A DNA stretch of 64,000 bases from Paracoccaceae bacterium (GTDB taxonomy: Bacteria; Pseudomonadota; Alphaproteobacteria; Rhodobacterales; Rhodobacteraceae): positions 1-64,000 of the forward strand of contig JAAFAB010000002.1 of assembly GCA_018222585.1 (NCBI GenBank). The letters run 5' to 3'. The translations under genes and the position numbers were made by a program. Positions 18,747-27,372 of this stretch are shown here, in pieces (position 1 is the first letter of the stretch; the number at the start of each line of letters is the position of its first letter). The notes below the pieces were generated by a model, which did no database searches, was not told the DNA's origin, and saw nothing but the letters and a program-made list of their open reading frames with translations.

Positions 18747-20224
18747 ACCTGTCCCCAGCGGTCCAGCAGCGCCTGCTGCAGGCGTCGCGCGCGGGTCAGC
18801 CAGGGCTTTCCGCCGGGCGGGCTTTCACGCTCGGCCCGGGTCAGCGCATCGCGGCGCGGCACGTCACCCGAGAGAATGGCGAAGGCCAGGGTTTCCCCGG
18901 CCTCGGTACTGGCGTAGCCGGCCAGCCCGCTGACGAAGTTCAAGGTTCCGGTCTTGGCGACCACCGACAGCCTCGGGTCGGCCACCTTGCGGCCCCTCTC
19001 GTCCAGCAGGGGGATATCCTTCAGGATCGGTAGCAGCCGCTCGGCCGTCCCGGACCGGGACAACAGGCGCACCATGTCGCCGGTGGGGAAGCGCGAGGCA
19101 TCCCCCAACCCCGAGTGATCGACCATGCTGACCGAGCGCAGGCCCAGGCTCTGCCGTCCCCAGTCGCTCATCGCGCTGGCGGAGGCGCGGATCGAGGCCG
19201 GGCGGCCCTGGCGCTTCGCAGTGGCCGTGAGGCCCAGAAGTTCGGCGGTCAGGTTGTTGGAATAGCGCAGCATCAGCCGCGCGATCTCTTCCAGCGGCGG
19301 GCTTTCGTGGCGCGCGAGTTCGGCGGCGCCCGATGGCAGCTCGCGCAGCGGCTCGGGGGTTTTCAGGACCAGCCCGCCCGACCGGGCGAGAGAAGAGAAG
19401 ACCTCGGCGGCATAGGCGGCCGGGCGACGTACCGGCAGCCAGCGCGAGCCGCCGGTGCCGAGGGCGCCGCGCGCCACGGTCCAGACATCGCGCCCGTCAC
19501 GGTCGGCGTAGGTATAGACCGGGCTGGCGCGGTCGACGATCTGCATGGTCGCGATGGCGACCTCGGGGCGGTACTTGGCGGTGCGGGCATCCATCGTGGC
19601 ACGCCAGGCATTGCCCTGCCTGGTCCACTCGAAATGCACCCGATTGTAGTTCAGGTTCAGCCCCGAGACGCCGGGGTTGTAGCCCAGGTGATCGGGCTGG
19701 CTGGCGTCGATCAGCCGGGCTTCCGGCAGGCTGGCGCCGTAATAGTAAAAGCGCCCGGTGACCTCGCGTACGCCGGCGGCCTTCAGCCGGGCCGCCAGCC
19801 CGCCGAGGTCGGTGGTGTCGAGTCCGGGGTCGCCGCCGCCCACAAGGATCAGGTCACCCTCCAGGCGCCCGTTGCGCAGCGGGCCGGTGCCCAGGACGCG
19901 GGTGGTGAAACGATAGGTCGGGCCGAGGGTCTCCAGCGCATAGAGCGCGGTCAGGCACTTGCCGACACTGGCCGGGGGCAGGGCGCGATCGGCCTCGTGG
20001 CTTTCCAGCAGATCGGGGGCCCCGACGCGGGCCAGCGCGAAGCTGGAGCGCCCGGTGATGCCGGAGCCGGCGATCAGCTCTTCCGCGTCCGGCGCCATGG
20101 CTATGCCCAGAGCGCCGGGGCGCAGGCGCGGGCGCAGCGAGGTGGCGGGGGCTGCGGCAGAGAGGGGGCTGGCAATACCGGCCAGCAGGGCTCCGAGAAC
20201 GAAGCGGCGGGGCAATCTGGTCAT
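18731..20224 (-). CDS. dacB: D-alanyl-D-alanine carboxypeptidase/endopeptidase (PBP4 type)
   Basis: A 497-residue penicillin-binding protein of the S13 family, which trims or cleaves peptide cross-links of peptidoglycan in the periplasm. A Tat-like or Sec signal (TRLPRRFVLGALLAGIASP) precedes the mature domain. The catalytic SxxK is Ser86-Val-Gly-Lys89; SxN is in RYSNNLTAE; KTG is in VVAKTGTLNF. All three are present, so activity is expected. The start at 20224 is chosen because upstream in-frame sequence lies antisense to or out of frame with nadD. nadD lies about 100 bases upstream on the same strand. Confidence 0.93.
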   Translation of the reverse strand: MTRLPRRFVLGALLAGIASPLSAAAPATSLRPRLRPGALGIAMAPDAEELIAGSGITGRSSFALARVGAPDLLESHEADRALPPASVGKCLTALYALETLGPTYRFTTRVLGTGPLRNGRLEGDLILVGGGDPGLDTTDLGGLAARLKAAGVREVTGRFYYYGASLPEARLIDASQPDHLGYNPGVSGLNLNYNRVHFEWTRQGNAWRATMDARTAKYRPEVAIATMQIVDRASPVYTYADRDGRDVWTVARGALGTGGSRWLPVRRPAAYAAEVFSSLARSGGLVLKTPEPLRELPSGAAELARHESPPLEEIARLMLRYSNNLTAELLGLTATAKRQGRPASIRASASAMSDWGRQSLGLRSVSMVDHSGLGDASRFPTGDMVRLLSRSGTAERLLPILKDIPLLDERGRKVADPRLSVVAKTGTLNFVSGLAGYASTEAGETLAFAILSGDVPRRDALTRAERESPPGGKPWLTRARRLQQALLDRWGQVYGLG

Positions 20225-20330
20225 CGTCGGGGCGCGCGTGTCTGGAATGGTCGCCCCATCTCTAAAGGGGGGATGCGGCCCGGGGCAAGTCCCGTGGTCG
20301 GGGGAGGGCGGAGCGGGGCCCCGGGGGGGC

Positions 20331-20933
20331 TCAGCCCCACTCGCCCCTGGCGCGGATCTGCGTCGAGGAGATATCGAGCATGGGCATGTCGACGAAACAC
20401 CAGGCCGGGGCGGACCGATGGGCGAGGAGCTGGCTTTCGGCATCGCGGATCCGGGCATGGCGGGCAAAGCGGGCAGCGCGGGAGTTGCGCGCCGCCAGGC
20501 GGTCGCCGGGGCGGGCCAGCACGCCGATGGGGACATGGGCCAGGATCCAGCGCCATTCCTGCCAGCGGTCGAACTGCACCAGGTTGTCGGCGCCCATGAG
20601 CCAGGTGAAGGCGACGCCGGGGTAATGGGTCCGCAGTGCGCGCAGGCTGTCGGCGGTATAGCGCGCGCCAAGCCGGGCCTCGATATCGGTCACGTCGACC
20701 TTCGGGTGGGACATCAGCGCGCGGGCGGCGCACATCCTCTCGGCCAGCGGTGCCGGGCCGTCGGTCTTCAGCGGGTTGCCGGGGCTGACCAGCCACCAGA
20801 CGCGATCCAGCCCGAAGCGTTTCAGCGCCTCGCGGGTGATGTGCACATGGCCCGCGTGCGGCGGATCGAAGGACCCGCCCAGAAGGCCGATCCGCTGGCC
20901 GGGGCGCGCAATGGGGTTGCGGTGTAGGGGCAC
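20331..20933 (-). CDS. nadD: nicotinate-nucleotide adenylyltransferase
   Basis: A 200-residue nucleotidyltransferase that makes deamido-NAD from nicotinate mononucleotide and ATP. The (T/H)xGH-type motif is in [17 protein letters not shown] (residues 17-33), and the C-terminal ISSTQIR motif binds the ATP phosphates. WLMGADNL is also diagnostic. The length matches the family. In many relatives nadD is beside rsfS/ribosome-silencing genes; here it is beside dacB instead. Confidence 0.95.
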   Translation of the reverse strand: MPLHRNPIARPGQRIGLLGGSFDPPHAGHVHITREALKRFGLDRVWWLVSPGNPLKTDGPAPLAERMCAARALMSHPKVDVTDIEARLGARYTADSLRALRTHYPGVAFTWLMGADNLVQFDRWQEWRWILAHVPIGVLARPGDRLAARNSRAARFARHARIRDAESQLLAHRSAPAWCFVDMPMLDISSTQIRARGEWG

Positions 20934-21036
20934 CGGCCTCTCCTGACTGTCACCCGGGCTGGCAGGGCCTGGGCCCAGGGATCACCGGCGGGTGGATGTC
21001 GGTCTGCTGCGGATTTGCGCCGGAAGCGGGGGCAAA

Positions 21037-21081
21037 GTCAAACCCCGCGCAGTCACACCCCACGCAGTCAAACTTCACGCA
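21037..21081. repeat. three tandem 15-bp repeats at the 3' end of the AI-2E gene
   Basis: The units are GTCAAACCCCGCGCA, GTCACACCCCACGCA and GTCAAACTTCACGCA, head to tail. Read on the minus strand each unit encodes Leu-Arg-(Glu/Gly)-(Val/Phe)-stop, so the gene ends in the third unit and two spare in-frame stop codons follow at 15-base intervals. Confidence 0.8.
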
Positions 21082-22237
21082 GGCTCTGCTTGCCCGAGGT
21101 GCGCGCCGGCTTGCGGCGTGGCTTGCGACCCTCAAGGAAGGATCCGAGCGGTCGCAGCACCGGAACGTTGTCGCACAGCACCTTGGTCATCACCAGCAGC
21201 GGCACCGCCAGAACGGCCCCCGCCGCCCCCCAGAGCCAGGCCCAGAAGACCACCGCGATGAAGACCGAGGCGGCGTTGAGCTGCAGGTGTCGCCCGACCA
21301 TCCAGGGGGTGATCATCTGCCCCTCGATCGAGGTCAGCACCAGGTAGACCAGCGGCACCAGCAGCGCCGTCCCGGCGCTGTCGTAGGTCACCAGCGCCAC
21401 CGCCGCCGAGACCGCCACGCCGATCATCGCGCCGAGGTAGGGAAGGTAGTTCAGCAGGAAGGCGGCGACCCCCCAGAGCAATGCATAGGGCATCCCCATC
21501 AGGTGCATCGCCACGCCGACACAGAGGCCGAGCGCGGCGTTGATCACCGTGATCGCCGCCAGGTAGCGTGACACCTGGCGCTCGACATCGCGCGAGATAC
21601 GTGCGGCGCGGCGCTTGCGCCGGAAGTCGGGGAAGGACTGCACCAGCCGGCTGCGGAAGCTGTCGCCCATGGACAGCAGGAACATCGCGAAGAGCAGGGC
21701 CACCGCCAGCACCGTCCCCGAGGTCACGAGAGAGCCGACCGCAGTCTGCAGGATGCCGGTCGCCGGGGTGACCACGACCGCGTCCTCCGCGTCATCGCCG
21801 TTACCGCCGTTGCCGGCGGCCATCTGGCTCATCTCCTCCGAGGCTTCCTGCAGGCGCTCGAAGTTGCGCAGCACCTTCCACAGCTTGCGCTGCACCTCTT
21901 CCTGGATCTCGGGTGCTTCGCTGATCACCGACTCTGCCGGAAGGCGCAGGGCGTAGAGGCCGAGGATCGACACCATGCCGATGGTTGCGATCAGGGCGAC
22001 CGCCGAAATGCCCTCGGGCACGCCCTTGCGGCCAAGCCAGCGCACGAGGGGGGTCAGGGTCAGCGCGATCAGGAAGCCCAGCACGACAGGCAGCATCACC
22101 GTTCGGGCGACGTAGAGGGACCATAGCAGGATAAGCGCCAGAAGCGCCGCCAGAAGGATCTCGATCCGCTGCAGGCTGTGGCGCAGCCGGGCGCGGCGCG
22201 CCGGATCAGGCCGGCGGGGCTCTGTGGTTTCTGGCAT
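21068..22237 (-). CDS. AI-2E family transporter
   Basis: A 389-residue polytopic membrane protein of the AI-2E/PerM family. The hydrophobic segments start with IEILLAALLALILLWSLYVA near residue 25, and a long soluble helical insert (QRKLWKVLRNFERLQEASEE) sits between the second and third groups of helices, as usual. The late GVAAFLLNYLPYLGAMIGV motif is diagnostic. Members export autoinducer-2 or act as Na+/H+-type exchangers; the substrate is not predictable. The stop codon lies inside a tandem repeat. Confidence 0.88.
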   Translation of the reverse strand: MPETTEPRRPDPARRARLRHSLQRIEILLAALLALILLWSLYVARTVMLPVVLGFLIALTLTPLVRWLGRKGVPEGISAVALIATIGMVSILGLYALRLPAESVISEAPEIQEEVQRKLWKVLRNFERLQEASEEMSQMAAGNGGNGDDAEDAVVVTPATGILQTAVGSLVTSGTVLAVALLFAMFLLSMGDSFRSRLVQSFPDFRRKRRAARISRDVERQVSRYLAAITVINAALGLCVGVAMHLMGMPYALLWGVAAFLLNYLPYLGAMIGVAVSAAVALVTYDSAGTALLVPLVYLVLTSIEGQMITPWMVGRHLQLNAASVFIAVVFWAWLWGAAGAVLAVPLLVMTKVLCDNVPVLRPLGSFLEGRKPRRKPARTSGKQSLREV

Positions 22238-22306
22238 GGGACCCTCTTGCTGACACGGCAGATCAACGCCGCTGGCGCGCGGCCAGTTCCGCCCGCTGCC
22301 GGTGGG

Positions 22307-22702
22307 TCAGTCGCAGTTGATCATCCAGGGCACGCCGAAGGGGTCGCGGCAGGTGCCGAAACCGCGCCCCCAGAAGGTTTCCCCGAAGCCCGAGGTGTCT
22401 TCTCCGTCGCGGGCCAGGGCTGCATGGGTGCGCCGGGCCTGGTCGAGGTTGTCGAATTCCAGCTCGATGGCGAATCCCGAGAGATCAGGCAACACGCCGG
22501 GTTCCAGGCTGTCCGCCACCATGATGTCCTGCCCGGGCAGGCTGATCCGCCCGTGCATGATCCGCCGGTGCAGCGAGGGCTGTTCCGGCGGCTCCGGCAT
22601 CTCGCCGTAGGTCAGCAGCTGTTCGATCGGGGTCTGAAAGATGCGGGCGTAATATTCCAGCGCGGCACGGGCCTCGCCGTCGAAGTAGAGATAAATGGCC
22701 AT
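22307..22702 (-). CDS. VOC family / PhnB-like glyoxalase protein
   Basis: About 131 residues from the ATG at 22702; farther upstream in-frame sequence lacks family features. The fold is a double beta-alpha-beta-beta-beta unit: [20 protein letters not shown] opens the first, and [20 protein letters not shown] and then [20 protein letters not shown] close the second. This is the PhnB-like (DUF1338/3-demethylubiquinone-type) branch of the vicinal oxygen chelate family. The function is unknown. It is divergent from ychF. Confidence 0.85.
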   Translation of the reverse strand: MAIYLYFDGEARAALEYYARIFQTPIEQLLTYGEMPEPPEQPSLHRRIMHGRISLPGQDIMVADSLEPGVLPDLSGFAIELEFDNLDQARRTHAALARDGEDTSGFGETFWGRGFGTCRDPFGVPWMINCD

Positions 22703-22827
22703 AACAATATCCTGCGGCTCTCCGCGTACGAAGACCGCCCCCACCGATGGGCAGGATACCACGGATCCGCTTGCGGCAAAGCCCTGTGGATTCTATGAGG
22801 CGCAGGAACCAAAGGAGATTGAGCGTT

Positions 22828-23925
22828 ATGGGCTTCAGGATGGGCATCGTGGGTCTGCCGAATGTCGGCAAGTCGACCCTCTTCAACGCGCTGACCAGGA
22901 CCGCCGCGGCCCAGGCCGCCAACTTCCCCTTCTGCACGATCGAGCCGAATGTCGGCGAGGTGAACGTGCCGGACCGCCGGCTGGACACCCTGGCCGGGAT
23001 CGCCGGAAGCAAGCAGATCATCCCGGCGCGGATGACCTTCGTCGATATCGCGGGCCTGGTGAAGGGCGCCAGCCAGGGCGAGGGCCTCGGCAACCAGTTC
23101 CTCGCCAACATCCGCGAGACCGATGCCATTGCCCACGTCCTGCGCTGCTTCGAGGATGGTGACATCACTCACGTCGAAGGCCGCGTCGACCCCGTCGCCG
23201 ATGCCGAGGTGATCGAGACCGAGCTGATGCTGGCCGACCTCGAAAGCATCGAGAAGCGCCGCGCCAACCTGGTGCGCAAGCTGAAGGGCAACGACAAGGA
23301 AGCGCAGCAGCAGGACCGCCTGCTGGCCGCCGCCCAGGCCGTGCTGGAAGACGGCAAGCCCGCGCGCACCGTCGAGGTGGATGCCGAGGACCTCAAGGCC
23401 TGGAAGATGCTGCAACTGCTGACCTCCAAGCCGGTCCTCTTCGTCTGCAACGTGAACGAGGAAGACGCCGCCAAGGGCAACGCCTTCTCTGCCGCCGTCG
23501 AAAAGATGGCCGCCGAACAGGGCGCCGGAACCGTGCTGATCTCGGCCCGGATCGAGGAAGAGATCTCCCAGCTCGAGGCCGAAGAGGCCGAGATGTTCCT
23601 CGGTGAGATGGGGCTGGACGAAGCGGGCCTGGATCGCCTGATCCGCGCCGGCTACGAACTGCTGCACCTCGAAACCTACTTCACCGTCGGCCCCAAGGAG
23701 GCCCGCGCCTGGACGATCCGGCAGGGCACCATGGCGCCCCAGGCGGCCGGCGTGATTCACGGGGACTTCGAAAAGGGCTTCATCCGCGCCGAGACCATCG
23801 CCTACGACGACTATGTCACCTGCAATGGCGAGGGCGGGGCCAAGGAAGCGGGCAAGATGCGTGCCGAGGGCAAGGCCTACCAGGTCAAGGACGGCGACGT
23901 GCTGCACTTCCTGTTCAACACCTGA
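22828..23925 (+). CDS. ychF: redox-regulated ribosome-associated ATPase YchF
   Basis: A 365-residue Obg-family P-loop protein. GLPNVGKS (residues 9-16) is the P-loop, [10 protein letters not shown] is the switch II region, and the NVNE-type G4 motif has Glu in place of Asp, which is the reason YchF prefers ATP over GTP. The coiled-coil insert and the C-terminal TGS domain ([20 protein letters not shown]) follow. It binds 70S ribosomes and is involved in stress responses. The ATG at 22828 follows AAAGGAG. A terminator hairpin follows. Confidence 0.97.
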   Translation: MGFRMGIVGLPNVGKSTLFNALTRTAAAQAANFPFCTIEPNVGEVNVPDRRLDTLAGIAGSKQIIPARMTFVDIAGLVKGASQGEGLGNQFLANIRETDAIAHVLRCFEDGDITHVEGRVDPVADAEVIETELMLADLESIEKRRANLVRKLKGNDKEAQQQDRLLAAAQAVLEDGKPARTVEVDAEDLKAWKMLQLLTSKPVLFVCNVNEEDAAKGNAFSAAVEKMAAEQGAGTVLISARIEEEISQLEAEEAEMFLGEMGLDEAGLDRLIRAGYELLHLETYFTVGPKEARAWTIRQGTMAPQAAGVIHGDFEKGFIRAETIAYDDYVTCNGEGGAKEAGKMRAEGKAYQVKDGDVLHFLFNT

Positions 23926-23950
23926 CCAGCTTCGGTCCCGCATGAGAACC

Positions 23951-23972
23951 CCCGCCCCCGGACAGGGGCGGG
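23951..23972 (+). terminator. terminator of ychF
   Basis: CCCGCCCC (23951-23958) pairs with GGGGCGGG (23965-23972), followed by CGTT. It is about 25 bases beyond the ychF stop, between convergent genes. Confidence 0.75.
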
Positions 23973-24008
23973 CGTTCCGCGTTTCAGGGAGGGCGTCAAA
24001 CCCCGGGG

Positions 24009-24659
24009 TCAGCGCACCACCTGCACGATGGTGCGGTCGGTATCTACCAGCACAGGCTGGCCGTTGACGTTGATGTAGCGATAGTCGCTTTCGGGAATGG
24101 TCACCAGTTGGGCGCCCTCGGGGATGCCCGCGCCGACGATCACCTCGCCGTTCATGTAGACCGGCTCGACCGGGTTCGACTTGACGTAGGTGACGGTTTC
24201 CTCCGGCACGGCGGTGGCGCCGGCCGCGGTGCCCAGCAGGACACCCGCGGCCACGGCAGCCGGGCCTCCGACCAGCGACATGGCCAGCGCACCGCCGGTC
24301 AGACCGCCGGCGGTGGCGGCATTGGCGCGGTTGTCCTCGTTCACGTCGACGGTTTCCAGCTCAAGTCGCTGGACATTGCCCTGGACGATCACGGGTTCGG
24401 CGTCCAGCGAAGCAGTCAGGTAGGGGCTGTAGGCCCAGCCCTCGATGCCGTCGAAACTGACCTTGCACCAGTCGATTGCGGTGGCGCATTGCTCGACCTG
24501 CACGGCGGCTTCACGGGGGATGACCTCGATGATCTCGCCGTGCGGGCCGGGATTGGCACGCAGGTTCAGGTCGGTGGTTGCGGTGGCGCTGGTCGCGGCC
24601 ATTGCGCTGCTGGCGGTCAGGATGGCGGCGGCGCTGAGGCCGAGGGTCTTGGCGTACAT
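24009..24659 (-). CDS. DUF1236 and SH3 domain-containing exported protein
   Basis: A 216-residue protein. A signal peptide (MYAKTLGLSAAAILTASSAMA) precedes a bacterial SH3 domain (TTDLNLRANPGPHGEIIEVI to EGWAYSPYL, about residues 28-83). A glycine/alanine-rich hydrophobic stretch (residues 115-148) could be a membrane hairpin. The C-terminus is a DUF1236 domain (YRYINVNGQPVLVDTDRTIV). SH3 domains of this type bind cell-wall peptides, so a periplasmic role is likely. AAGGAG precedes the ATG. Confidence 0.85.
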   Translation of the reverse strand: MYAKTLGLSAAAILTASSAMAATSATATTDLNLRANPGPHGEIIEVIPREAAVQVEQCATAIDWCKVSFDGIEGWAYSPYLTASLDAEPVIVQGNVQRLELETVDVNEDNRANAATAGGLTGGALAMSLVGGPAAVAAGVLLGTAAGATAVPEETVTYVKSNPVEPVYMNGEVIVGAGIPEGAQLVTIPESDYRYINVNGQPVLVDTDRTIVQVVR

Positions 24660-24922
24660 GGGATGTCTCCTTCATTTCTTCGGCGTCGTGCTCGCGCCGT
24701 CCCGGGGCGGGGCTCTCCGCCCTTGCGTGGCCACTCAACGGGCCTCGTCGCTGCGGGTTCCGCTGACGCTCTTTCGCTGCGGCGGAACCCTGCCGGGCCG
24801 CTCACGCCACCGCCCTCGCCACGAAGGAGTAAAATCAAGTTGGACCAATGGGTTGCGCTGCATCTCCGCCCTGTAACAGTTTTTCCTTGTTTTCCCCGCC
24901 CCTGCCGCATAGACACACCGAC

Positions 24923-25012
24923 GGAGACGTGGCCGAGTGGTCGAAGGCGCTCCCCTGCTAAGGGAGTAGGCGGGAAACCGTCTCGAGGGTTCGAATCCCT
25001 TCGTCTCCGCCA
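24923..25012 (+). tRNA. tRNA-Ser(GCT)
   Basis: A 90-nt class II tRNA with a long variable arm and an encoded CCA. The acceptor GGAGACG pairs with CGTCTCC; the anticodon loop CTGCTAA gives GCT, reading AGC/AGU. The gene is intact. Its last 23 bases (24990-25012) are the attL core of the island pair to the right. Confidence 0.97.
24990..25012 (+). other. attL core (tRNA-Ser 3' end)
   Basis: The 23 bases from the T-loop to CCA recur exactly at 36632-36654, and the last 16 recur at 47709-47724. Integration at the 3' end of a tRNA regenerates the tRNA at the left end, as seen here. Confidence 0.9.
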
Positions 25013-25092
25013 TTTTGGCCGCCCTTCGGGCCGGAAATGCCATTCAATATCAAGTTGGTAGCTTGCTTTAACCCCGGGGTCGGGGTCAGCTT

Positions 25093-25113
25093 TGCTACAC
25101 AATTTGCTACACA
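25093..25113 (+). repeat. TGCTACACA arm-site pair, island 1 left
   Basis: TGCTACACA at 25093-25101 and 25105-25113, a 12-bp period, 80 bases inside the attL core. The same pair with the same spacing and orientation occurs near the other three island ends. Confidence 0.75.
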
Positions 25114-25152
25114 TTTTGGGTTTCACTCCGCTGCATTCAGTTTTAGCGGACG

Positions 25153-25182
25153 AGCCGCATCCGAAAGGGTGGCGGCTTTTTT
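25153..25182 (+). terminator. strong rho-independent terminator right of tRNA-Ser
   Basis: AGCCGCATCC, a GAAA tetraloop, then GGGT, one bulged G and GCGGCT, followed by six T. It lies inside island 1 and could stop read-through from tRNA-Ser into the island. Confidence 0.8.
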
Positions 25183-25375
25183 GCTGCTCATAGGACTGCG
25201 AGTTTCCAGCAGGTTGCCTTGAACCTCGAACCAGTGGAGGCGCTCTTCATCCTCTCAGGTCTGCGAAGCTGTGTGCAGGCCTTCTCCGGCATCACCCTGG
25301 CGCAGAGCCGTTGGTATCTCCTTCGGCTGTGGACACCGACAGACCGACGAGACCGTGCCCTTGCAGTTGATTGAA

Positions 25376-25405
25376 AAGCCCGTGCAGGTAATCCTGCACG
25401 GGCTT
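25376..25405 (-). terminator. terminator downstream of the 146-residue orphan gene
   Basis: AAGCCCGTGCAGG (25376-25388) pairs with CCTGCACGGGCTT (25393-25405), a perfect 13-bp stem with a four-base loop. It lies 85 bases beyond the stop of the minus-strand gene at 25490. Confidence 0.75.
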
Positions 25406-25489
25406 CCTTGCTGACGGCGCGCCGACATCTGTAGCAGCAGAAGGGTCGTCGACGCGCCGGGCGTGATCACTCAGTGACCACGTCTTGCA

Positions 25490-25930
25490 TCACGATGCTT
25501 TGCGCATCTCCTGCAGAACCTGCTCCGCTCGCAGCATGTCGTGCACAGCAGAAAGGTGCCCGTAGAGCTCCACGATCACCGCCAGGGCTTTTGACAGCTC
25601 ATCTGCGTCCGGCGTGCGGCGCTCACTCGTCCACGCCCTGTCCGTCGAGACGTTTTCCGGGCTGTTGTCGACGAAGGTTTCGACATAGACGCCCTTCTCG
25701 ATTTCGGTCTCCAGGGTGCCGACGAGCTCATGCAGCATCGACAGCACACCTTTGTCGAAGATCTTGCCGACGCGCAGCAGCGCGGCCAACTTGCTCGCCT
25801 CCCGCTTCGGAGCGGGAGGAATGCGATCGAGGACCTCCAGTTCGATGCCGGTGGCTGCGACACGCGCCAGGGGGAAGCACGCAGCAGCCATGCCAGTGAT
25901 TTCGGGACGGGAGTTGATAGACATTTCCAT
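25490..25930 (-). CDS. hypothetical protein of island 1
   Basis: A 146-residue, mostly helical protein without a family that I recognise. The N-terminal third is hydrophobic and alanine-rich (ITGMAAACFPLARVAATGIE). The middle is amphipathic (KLAALLRVGKIFDKGVLSML), and the C-terminus is a probable coiled coil (LYGHLSAVHDMLRAEQVLQE). The start has AAGGAA upstream. It follows the PemK-like gene on the same strand with a gap of 52 bases, so the two are likely one operon; whether it neutralises or accompanies that protein is unknown. Confidence 0.55.
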   Translation of the reverse strand: MEMSINSRPEITGMAAACFPLARVAATGIELEVLDRIPPAPKREASKLAALLRVGKIFDKGVLSMLHELVGTLETEIEKGVYVETFVDNSPENVSTDRAWTSERRTPDADELSKALAVIVELYGHLSAVHDMLRAEQVLQEMRKAS

Positions 25931-25982
25931 TGGTCAGTTCCTTTTCGTTTGGAGGGAGGAGCAGCGGCGAAGGCGCGGTTCC

Positions 25983-26471
25983 CTATCGGAAACCGCGTTC
26001 TTCGCGCGTCTGCTCTTCCCCTCGCATTCGCGTGCGGTAGCCCACGGCGATATCGGCCTCATTTCGGACGCGGGCACGGAGCGCATTCATCCGCTCCATC
26101 AGCGGCGCATCGAGCCGACCGATGACACTCGGCCCCTGGGTGCGCCCATGGAAGCCAGGGTTCTGGACATGTACGATTATGCGCCTCGCACATACGAACC
26201 GCGTGGGCTTCGCGAGGCCAGCGGCGGCGCGCGCCGATGGATGCTTCACGAGAACCTCGTGGCCAGTGTTTGCTCGGGAGCCAGCCGAGGTGCCGTAGGC
26301 AAGCTCGACGAAGCGTTCGCGCCCCCAGCTGAAGGCATCGAACACGACGCACGGGCGTCGCTTTGGAACGTCTGTCTCCATCCCCTGCTCTGCGAGGGGG
26401 AATCGGAACAGCACAACGTCTCCGCGGTCCAGTTGGTCCGCGGCGACTGGCGCTTGGTAAGGATTGTACAT
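25983..26471 (-). CDS. PemK/MazF-like protein
   Basis: About 162 residues from the ATG at 26471, which follows GGAGACC. The opening QLDRGDVVLFRFPLAEQ and the strand KRRPCVVFDAF match the beta-barrel start of PemK/MazF RNA-cleaving toxins (GDIV-x-F-P and K-x-R-P-x-VV patterns). The later part (RFVCARRIIVHVQNPGF, then a helix with LMERMNALRARV) also fits, but the protein is longer than typical MazF (about 110 residues) and no classical antitoxin gene is adjacent. It could be a toxin-like regulator rather than a toxin. Confidence 0.5.
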   Translation of the reverse strand: MYNPYQAPVAADQLDRGDVVLFRFPLAEQGMETDVPKRRPCVVFDAFSWGRERFVELAYGTSAGSRANTGHEVLVKHPSARAAAGLAKPTRFVCARRIIVHVQNPGFHGRTQGPSVIGRLDAPLMERMNALRARVRNEADIAVGYRTRMRGEEQTREERGFR

Positions 26472-27035
26472 GAGGGTCTCCGTTGGCGTGAAAGAACGAC
26501 GCCAGCGCAAACACCTTCAATTTGAGGCATTCGATCAGCTGCGCGTCACAAAACGCGCGCAGCTGATCGAAGGATGGACCGGGAGAGCGCCGAGAGGGTG
26601 TCCCTCTCGGCAAATTTTATGGGGCTATCGCCCCAGTCGCCTCCTGATCAGGTAGAAGCTAACAGCTCCTGTCCCGAAAAAATGAGCTGGGAGATGGCAC
26701 ATCGCGCAATCTAAAAGCCGTTCTTTGGACCTGGTTCACTCGGAGCTCTGGTTGTAAGCAACGCGCTGGAAGGGAAGGCTCACTGAAAGCCTCTGGAACG
26801 ACAGAAACGTACAGAATGCGGAAGCAGCCCTTCGGAACTATTTCCCATGGTCGAATGTCGCTTTCGGCAATCTCTAGGCATTGGCCAATAGCGGCAATGC
26901 TGCGCTGCGGTCCGCCAAAAACGGAAGCTTCTACACTTTACTGTAACTCGAGTTTTTCGGTATCAGGACCGACCCATAGAGCGATCGCACACGAAACTAC
27001 AAATGAATTTCGCGCAAACCTCCGTCGTTCGCCGG
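26472..27035. other. gene-free stretch with a long hairpin
   Basis: About 560 bases between the PemK-like gene and the beta-flower gene. It holds the hairpin at 26531-26570. The remaining sequence shows no ribosome site followed by a recognisable protein, and open frames here are short and of unnatural composition. Confidence 0.5.
26531..26570. repeat. 15-bp perfect inverted repeat upstream of the PemK-like gene
   Basis: TCGATCAGCTGCGCG (26531-26545) pairs with its complement at 26556-26570 around a 10-base loop. It lies 60 bases upstream of the minus-strand start at 26471, so it could be an operator or a leader hairpin of that operon. The stem has no adjacent T-run on the minus strand. Confidence 0.7.
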
Positions 27036-27344
27036 CTATGAAAGAAGCTCTTCCAAGACGTCAACGCGACCGGCTCTCGAAGCTCTGCCCGCTCGGTTTA
27101 CTCTCGCAGCCGGCGTGGCAGGGGGCGCCGGGATCGCCCGAACGGCGCGCCGAGCTGGAGTGGCCATGGTAGTGCGGCTCAAAATATAGTTCTCGTCGAC
27201 TAATTCACCCAAAAAACTCCCGTCGCGCCCCCAAGCTTTCCCGTCTTCCGTCAACCAACCCAGATAATGAGACTGCCGATCGAAAATCCATCCATTGCTG
27301 ATGAATGCACAGTATCGCCCAGTCCAAGTATATAAAGGTGTCAT
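27036..27344 (-). CDS. 4-fold beta-flower-like protein, third gene of the SIR2-HerA operon
   Basis: A 102-residue protein. Residues 1-57 show four short, similar strand-turn units (TWTGRYCAFISNGWIFD, RQSHYLGWLTEDGKAWGRDG, SFLGELVDENYIL) like the four-bladed beta-flower family. The C-terminus is GC-rich and encodes a proline/alanine/arginine tail (TPARRAVRAIPAPPATPAAR) that contrasts with the AT-rich first half. An AAAGGA box precedes the ATG. It starts 28 bases after herA, so it belongs to that operon. Its molecular role is unknown; in this context it is a candidate accessory protein of the defence system. Family assignment is by eye. Confidence 0.55.
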   Translation of the reverse strand: MTPLYTWTGRYCAFISNGWIFDRQSHYLGWLTEDGKAWGRDGSFLGELVDENYILSRTTMATPARRAVRAIPAPPATPAARVNRAGRASRAGRVDVLEELLS

Positions 27345-27372
27345 TGTAAAATCCTTTACCTAATCACAAATT

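Noticed and set aside
26816-27172. Plus-strand open frame between the PemK-like gene and the beta-flower gene
   Set aside because: It overlaps the coupled third gene on the opposite strand and lacks a domain or ribosome site.
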